From Terriglobales bacterium (lineage in GTDB: Bacteria > Acidobacteriota > Terriglobia > Terriglobales > Acidobacteriaceae), in NCBI GenBank assembly GCA_035651995.1, contig DASRER010000022.1:62001-126000 (forward strand): a DNA stretch of 64,000 nucleotides, in the 5' to 3' direction. Below the pieces are notes generated by a model. That model did no database searches. It was not told the DNA's origin and was given only the letters and a program-made list of their open reading frames with translations. Position 1 is the first letter of the stretch; every line of letters begins with the position of its first letter. The translations under genes were made by a program, and so were the position numbers. Shown piece after piece: positions 59,821 to 64,000 of this stretch.

Positions 59821-61353
59821 ATGAAGCGCACCGCCGCTCTTTTCCTGTTTCTGCCGCTCGTCCTCCCGTTCAACCTTCTGGCCCAGGCCGCCGCTCCGGC
59901 GCCGGTCTCGGTTTCGCGCAGCGCTGAAGACAAGCGCGTCTACCGCGAGGCGATGGAGGCAGCCGACAAGAAAATCCAGTCTGAAATCAGCGCCCACTCC
60001 GAGCTGATGAAGAACCTGGAATACCTGACCACGCACATTGGCTCGCGCCTCACCGGCTCGCCCGGCATGCAGAAGGCGTCCCAGTGGACGCTCCAGCGCT
60101 TCCGCGATTACGGCCTCGACGCGCACCTCGAGTCGCTGGAAATTCCGCACGCCTACAACCGCGGCCAGGATTCGGCCGCGCTCGTCGCGCCCCTGGCGCG
60201 CAGCGTCGCGATCCACGCCCTGGGATGGAGCAAGCCGACCCCGGGCGAAGTCAGCGGCGATGTGGTCATCGTGACCGCCAAGCGCGAAGAAGAACTCGGC
60301 GCTGAGAAGTCAAAGCTCAAAGGCGCCGTGGTCCTGTTCGGAGAGCCGTCCAAAGTCCCGCCCGACGGCGACCATCCTGATAACGCCTACGACGCGGTGA
60401 TTGCGCCAGTGCGCGGCGTCCCCGAGCCGGGCAGCGAAAATTCCTCGCGCCAGCGCCGCGCGCTGCTGCGGGCCATCGCCGCCGAGCAGCCCGCGGCGAT
60501 CATTTTCGACAGCGGCAAGACCGACAACCTGTTCAACATGGGCGGCGCCAACCTCGGCGCGCGCAGCCAGCGCTACCAGGCGTCGGCAGCGCCCATGGCC
60601 TTCATCACGCACGAGGATTACGCGCTCATCGCGCGCCTCGCCAAGGCCGGAGCTGTCAGCATGAAGGTCAACCTCACCGGCACGCTCAGCGCCGGGCCCG
60701 CGCCCGCCGCCATCACGGTCGCCGAGATCAAAGGCTCCGAGCTGCCTGACGAGCGCGTCATCATCGGCGGCCACCTCGACTCCTGGGACCTGGGCACCGG
60801 CGCGCTCGATAACGGCACCGGCGCCATGGCCGTCCTGGAAGCTGCGCGCGCGTTGAAGGCTCTGGGCTGGAAGCCCAGGCGCACGCTCACCTTTATCCTG
60901 TTCACCGGCGAAGAGCAGGGCAGCGTCGGCGCATCCACCTTTCTGAAGAACCACGAGGCCGAAATTCCCAAAATCAATGCCCTGCTCATCCACGACACCG
61001 GCACCGGCCGCGTCTTCAGCATTGCGCTGGAGAATCTTTGGGCCACCGCGCCGCTCATGAACGAGATTTACCAGCCGCTCCAGGAAGTGTTCGACCTCGA
61101 ACCGCTCAGCTCGCGCTACTTCGGCTCGTCGGACCACGTGCCGTTCCTGCGCCGGGGCGTTCCGTCTTACTTCTGCATACAGAAGCCGGCGCACTATCGC
61201 GAGGCACATCACAGCCAGACCGACACATTCGATAAAGTTCTGCCCGACGAAATCAACCAGGGCGCCGCGGTGCTCGCCGCCTGGATGTGGAACGTGAGTC
61301 AGATGCCGCCGCCGCTGCCGCACCATGAGACAACGCCGGAGCCGGCGGAATGA
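59821..61353 (+). CDS. Secreted M28-family zinc aminopeptidase/carboxypeptidase
   Basis: 510 residues from ATG 59821 with GAGGTC upstream. Signal peptide about 1-22. A PA-domain insert lies near 130-290. The dizinc catalytic core shows GGHLDSWD (His and Asp ligands, near 316-325), GALDNGTGA (bridging Asp), FTGEEQGSVGA (catalytic Glu and Glu ligand, near 363), HDTGTG and, near the end, HHSQTDTFDKV (last His). It resembles plasma glutamate carboxypeptidase-like secreted enzymes and would trim peptides outside the cell. Confidence 0.9.
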   Translation: MKRTAALFLFLPLVLPFNLLAQAAAPAPVSVSRSAEDKRVYREAMEAADKKIQSEISAHSELMKNLEYLTTHIGSRLTGSPGMQKASQWTLQRFRDYGLDAHLESLEIPHAYNRGQDSAALVAPLARSVAIHALGWSKPTPGEVSGDVVIVTAKREEELGAEKSKLKGAVVLFGEPSKVPPDGDHPDNAYDAVIAPVRGVPEPGSENSSRQRRALLRAIAAEQPAAIIFDSGKTDNLFNMGGANLGARSQRYQASAAPMAFITHEDYALIARLAKAGAVSMKVNLTGTLSAGPAPAAITVAEIKGSELPDERVIIGGHLDSWDLGTGALDNGTGAMAVLEAARALKALGWKPRRTLTFILFTGEEQGSVGASTFLKNHEAEIPKINALLIHDTGTGRVFSIALENLWATAPLMNEIYQPLQEVFDLEPLSSRYFGSSDHVPFLRRGVPSYFCIQKPAHYREAHHSQTDTFDKVLPDEINQGAAVLAAWMWNVSQMPPPLPHHETTPEPAE

Positions 61354-61363
61354 ATTGAATCTC

Positions 61364-61438
61364 GGGTCATCGGGCCATTGACCATTGAGAATTGTAGGAC
61401 TGTCCTGTTGCAAACCGAACTCAGTGGCCCGATGACCC
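61364..61438. repeat. 14-bp perfect inverted repeat GGGTCATCGGGCCA
   Basis: Arms 61364-61377 and 61425-61438 are exact complements between the M28 gene and the BNR gene; a third related copy, ATGGCCCGATGATC, follows near 61440. The loop holds a smaller AGGAC/GTCCT hairpin. Confidence 0.6.
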
Positions 61439-61474
61439 GATGGCCCGATGATCAATTGCTAATTCGGAGGACTC

Positions 61475-64000
61475 ATGCGCAAATTCATCACCTTGGTCGC
61501 CACGCTTGTTCTCGCCCTCGCCGCCTCCGCCCAGATCGACGAGTCCCTCTATAAGGGCATGAAGTGGCGCCAGATTGGCCCGTTCCGCGGCGGGCGCGTT
61601 ATCGCTGTTGAAGGCGTGCGGGGCGAGCCCAACACCTACTACTTCGGCGCAGTCGCGGGCGGCGTCTGGAAAACGATTGACGGCGGCGCCAATTGGAGGC
61701 CGCTCTTCGATCATGAAGCGGTTTCTTCCATCGGCGCCATCGCTGTGGCGCCTTCGAACCACAACATTATTTACGTCGGGACGGGCGAGGCATGCATTCG
61801 CGGCAACATCACCTATGGCGACGGCGTGTACAAATCCACCGACGGCGGACGTACCTGGAAGAACATTGGACTACGGGACACGCGCCACATCGGCGCCGTC
61901 ATCGTTGATCCGCAAAATCCTGACGTGGCCCTTGTCGCGGCTCTCGGTCACGCCTACGGCCCGAACGCCGAGCGCGGCGTCTTCCGCACGACCGACGGCG
62001 GCAAGACGTGGAACAAGGTCCTATATAAGGACGAGAAAACCGGCGCGATTGATGTCGTTTTCGATCCGCACAACGCCACCATCGCCTACGCCGCGCTCTG
62101 GGAGGTGTACCGCACGCCGTGGAGCCTGAACAGCGGCGGCCCCGGCTCTGGGCTCTACAAATCGCTCGACGGAGGCGCGACGTGGAAGCGCCTCGAAGGC
62201 CACGGGTTGCCCACCACCATCCTGGGCCGCATCGGTGTAACCGTAAGCGGCGCCGACGCCAACCGCGTCTACGCGCTCATCGAAGCCGAGAAGGGCGGCA
62301 TCTACCGATCCGACGACGCCGGCGAAACCTGGACGCGCGTGAACGACGACGAGCGCTATCGCCAGCGCGCCTGGTACTTCACCCACATCTACGCCGATCC
62401 CAAGTCGGCCGACACGCTCTACGTGCTCAACACCGGCCTGTTCCGCTCCACCGACGCCGGCAAGACGTTCACGCTGCTTCCGGCACCACACGGCGACCAT
62501 CACGGCCTCTGGATCGATCCCGACGATCCCAACCGCCTCATTAACGGCAACGACGGCGGCACGACCATTTCCACCGACGGCGGCAAAACCTGGACTCGTC
62601 AGGACAACCAGCCGACCGCGCAGTTCTACCACGTGATCACCGACAATCGCTGGCCCTACTACGTTTACGGCTCGCAGCAGGACAACACCACCGTCGCCAT
62701 CGCCAGCTACGACGATGAAGGCGTGATCACCAGCCGCGATTGGTACGGCGTCGGCGGCGGCGAGACCGGCTACATCGCGCCCGATCCGCGCGATGCCAAC
62801 ATCGTTTACGCCAACAATGAGTACTACATCTCGCGCTTCGACAAGCGCACCGAGCAGGCCAAAGACATCTCCGTGGTCCCGCTCGACGTCTCCGGCAACG
62901 GCGCCGCGGCGCTCGAGCACCGCTTCCAGTGGACCGAGCCGCTGATTCTCTCGAAGCACAATCCCGACGTGCTCTACACCAGCGCTGAAGTCGTATTTAA
63001 GAGCAGCGACCGCGGCCAGAGCTGGCAGCAGATCTCCAGCGACCTCACGCGCAACGACAAATCCAAGCAGCAGCCCTCCGGCGGGCCGATCACGCTCGAC
63101 ATCACCAGCGTCGAGTACTACGACACCGTCTTCACCATCGCCGAATCGCCGCACGCGGCCGGCACGCTCTGGGCCGGCACCGACGACGGCCTCATCTGGC
63201 TCACGCGCGACGACGGCAAGAACTGGACCAACGTCACGCCCAAGGCAGTGCCCGACTGGAGCATGATCAGCATCATCGAGGCCTCGCCGCACGATCCCGG
63301 CGGCGCCTGGGCCGCGGTCGATCGCCACAAGCTCGACGACACGGCGCCCTACATCTTCCACACGACCGATTTCGGCAAAACGTGGACGCGCCTGAACAAC
63401 GGCATTCCCACCGGCTCGTACGTCCGCAGCGTGCGCGAAGATCCGGTGCGCAAGGGTTTGGTTTACGCCGGAACCGAAACCGGCCCCTTCGTTTCGTTCG
63501 ACAACGGCGAGCACTGGCAGCGCCTGCAGCTCAACCTGCCCACCACGCCGATTCACGACCTGGAAGTTCACGGCGACGACCTCATCGCCGCCACCCACGG
63601 CCGCAGCTTCTGGATTCTCGACAACGTTACGCCGTTGCGCCAGGTCAGCGCGCAGATGTCCAGCGATCCGGTCGTCTTCTACCGGCCGCAGCCCGCGCTG
63701 CGTCTCCACTATCCCGAAGACGTGGATCGCCGCCGGCCGGTTGGCGACAATCCCCCGCCGGGCGCGATGATTGACTACTTCCTGAAAGCGAAGCCGGAAG
63801 GCGAGATCACGCTCGACGTCTACGACGCCAGCGGCAAACTCGTTCGTCACCTGAGCAATAAGGAAAAGAAAGAAGACGGCGAGCAGCCGCCCGAGTGGCC
63901 CGATCAGGAGAAACCTGCCGAAGTTCTGCCCGACGCCGCCGGCATGAACCGTTTCCCGTGGGACTTGCGCTGGGAGAATCCCGTCAAGATTCCCGGCGCG
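61475..64000 (+). CDS. Secreted BNR/sortilin (VPS10-like) beta-propeller protein, 3' end outside the window
   Basis: At least 842 codons, still open at the window end. GGAGGAC precedes the ATG. A signal peptide (ending ASA near 19) is followed by repeated Asp-box/BNR units: STDGGRTWKNI, TTDGGKTWNKV, SLDGGATWKRL, SDDAGETWTRV, STDGGKTWTRQ, TRDDGKNWTNV, TTDFGKTWTRL, with WRQIGPFRGGRVIAVEG at the start, as in VPS10/glycosyl-hydrolase-like propellers abundant in Acidobacteriota. Function is unknown; likely extracellular binding or degradation. Confidence 0.9.
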   Translation, partial: MRKFITLVATLVLALAASAQIDESLYKGMKWRQIGPFRGGRVIAVEGVRGEPNTYYFGAVAGGVWKTIDGGANWRPLFDHEAVSSIGAIAVAPSNHNIIYVGTGEACIRGNITYGDGVYKSTDGGRTWKNIGLRDTRHIGAVIVDPQNPDVALVAALGHAYGPNAERGVFRTTDGGKTWNKVLYKDEKTGAIDVVFDPHNATIAYAALWEVYRTPWSLNSGGPGSGLYKSLDGGATWKRLEGHGLPTTILGRIGVTVSGADANRVYALIEAEKGGIYRSDDAGETWTRVNDDERYRQRAWYFTHIYADPKSADTLYVLNTGLFRSTDAGKTFTLLPAPHGDHHGLWIDPDDPNRLINGNDGGTTISTDGGKTWTRQDNQPTAQFYHVITDNRWPYYVYGSQQDNTTVAIASYDDEGVITSRDWYGVGGGETGYIAPDPRDANIVYANNEYYISRFDKRTEQAKDISVVPLDVSGNGAAALEHRFQWTEPLILSKHNPDVLYTSAEVVFKSSDRGQSWQQISSDLTRNDKSKQQPSGGPITLDITSVEYYDTVFTIAESPHAAGTLWAGTDDGLIWLTRDDGKNWTNVTPKAVPDWSMISIIEASPHDPGGAWAAVDRHKLDDTAPYIFHTTDFGKTWTRLNNGIPTGSYVRSVREDPVRKGLVYAGTETGPFVSFDNGEHWQRLQLNLPTTPIHDLEVHGDDLIAATHGRSFWILDNVTPLRQVSAQMSSDPVVFYRPQPALRLHYPEDVDRRRPVGDNPPPGAMIDYFLKAKPEGEITLDVYDASGKLVRHLSNKEKKEDGEQPPEWPDQEKPAEVLPDAAGMNRFPWDLRWENPVKIPGA

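Noticed and set aside
62021-63850. A 609-codon minus-strand frame at the window end
   Set aside because: Opposite a protein with repeated Asp-box motifs, which is the real gene.
1-64000. tRNA genes, CRISPR arrays, riboswitches, insertion sequences
   Set aside because: Read both strands for TTCGAATC-type T-loops, regular spacer arrays, known aptamer cores and transposase motifs; none was convincing.

Overview
This window looks like a piece of a GC-rich chromosome from the phylum Acidobacteriota (a Terriglobia-type lineage is my best guess). The evidence is the combination of a tandem DUF507 pair, a two-haem cytochrome of the photosynthetic-reaction-centre-subunit type, an hspR/dnaJ/dnaK heat-shock locus, secreted M28 peptidase and sortilin/BNR-repeat proteins, and intergenic DNA rich in short inverted repeats. 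The phylum assignment is inference; no rRNA gene is present. I found no tRNA, rRNA, CRISPR array, insertion sequence or phage.

Layout. (1) 1-10.6 kb: housekeeping and secreted proteins: end of an acyltransferase, an SGNH hydrolase, two DUF507 proteins, a small secreted protein, a cytochrome c, a coiled-coil membrane protein, ffh, a secreted esterase-like protein and a histone-deacetylase-family enzyme. Between ffh and the esterase (about 6940-7236) lies a small apparent transcription unit with a promoter, an unusually long Shine-Dalgarno-like stretch, a 14-codon ORF and several hairpins. (2) 10.6-15.6 kb: heat-shock locus hspR, dnaJ, an NTF2-like secreted protein, a 57-codon TTG-start gene and dnaK. 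dnaK has a sigma70-type promoter overlapped by a HAIR-like HspR operator. (3) 15.9-17.2 kb: a membrane protein and a flavin oxidoreductase.

(4) 17.3-22.3 kb: the most interesting region, a lasso-peptide-like (RiPP) locus. A gene at 18530 encodes a typical lasso leader (YxxP...G.L...T followed by Gly-Gly-Gly) joined in frame to a C-terminal domain that begins with Cys-Trp and resembles the CFI-box-CTERM domain, instead of ending after a short core. Around it are an HPr-kinase-like ATPase, an asparagine-synthase-like cyclase, a B2-type leader peptidase, and a divergent PRMT-like methyltransferase whose C-terminus looks like a PqqD-type leader-binding domain.

(5) 22.4-54.4 kb: a large surface-polysaccharide locus. 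It holds a PEP-CTERM protein, an NTP_transf_5 protein, an O-antigen ligase-type protein, a TPR protein and a Wzc-type tyrosine kinase (minus strand). These are followed by Wzm/Wzt export genes, nucleotide-sugar genes (rfbF, two SDR epimerases), methyltransferases, a CmcI-like hydroxylase, six glycosyltransferases, a second polymerase, asparagine synthetase, a carbamoyltransferase and a WecA/MraY-type initiating transferase with an extra C-terminal domain. Together they would start on undecaprenyl phosphate, build and decorate a glycan, and export or polymerise it.

(6) 54.4-58.3 kb: a patch of orphan genes that looks less GC-rich: a two-helix membrane protein, two paralogous secreted-type proteins (one N-terminally truncated) around a protein carrying only a Clp N-terminal domain, a calcium-loop protein, and a C-terminal endonuclease III remnant. 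(7) 58.3-64 kb: an MFS exporter, an M28 peptidase and the start of a BNR/sortilin-type protein that runs off the window.
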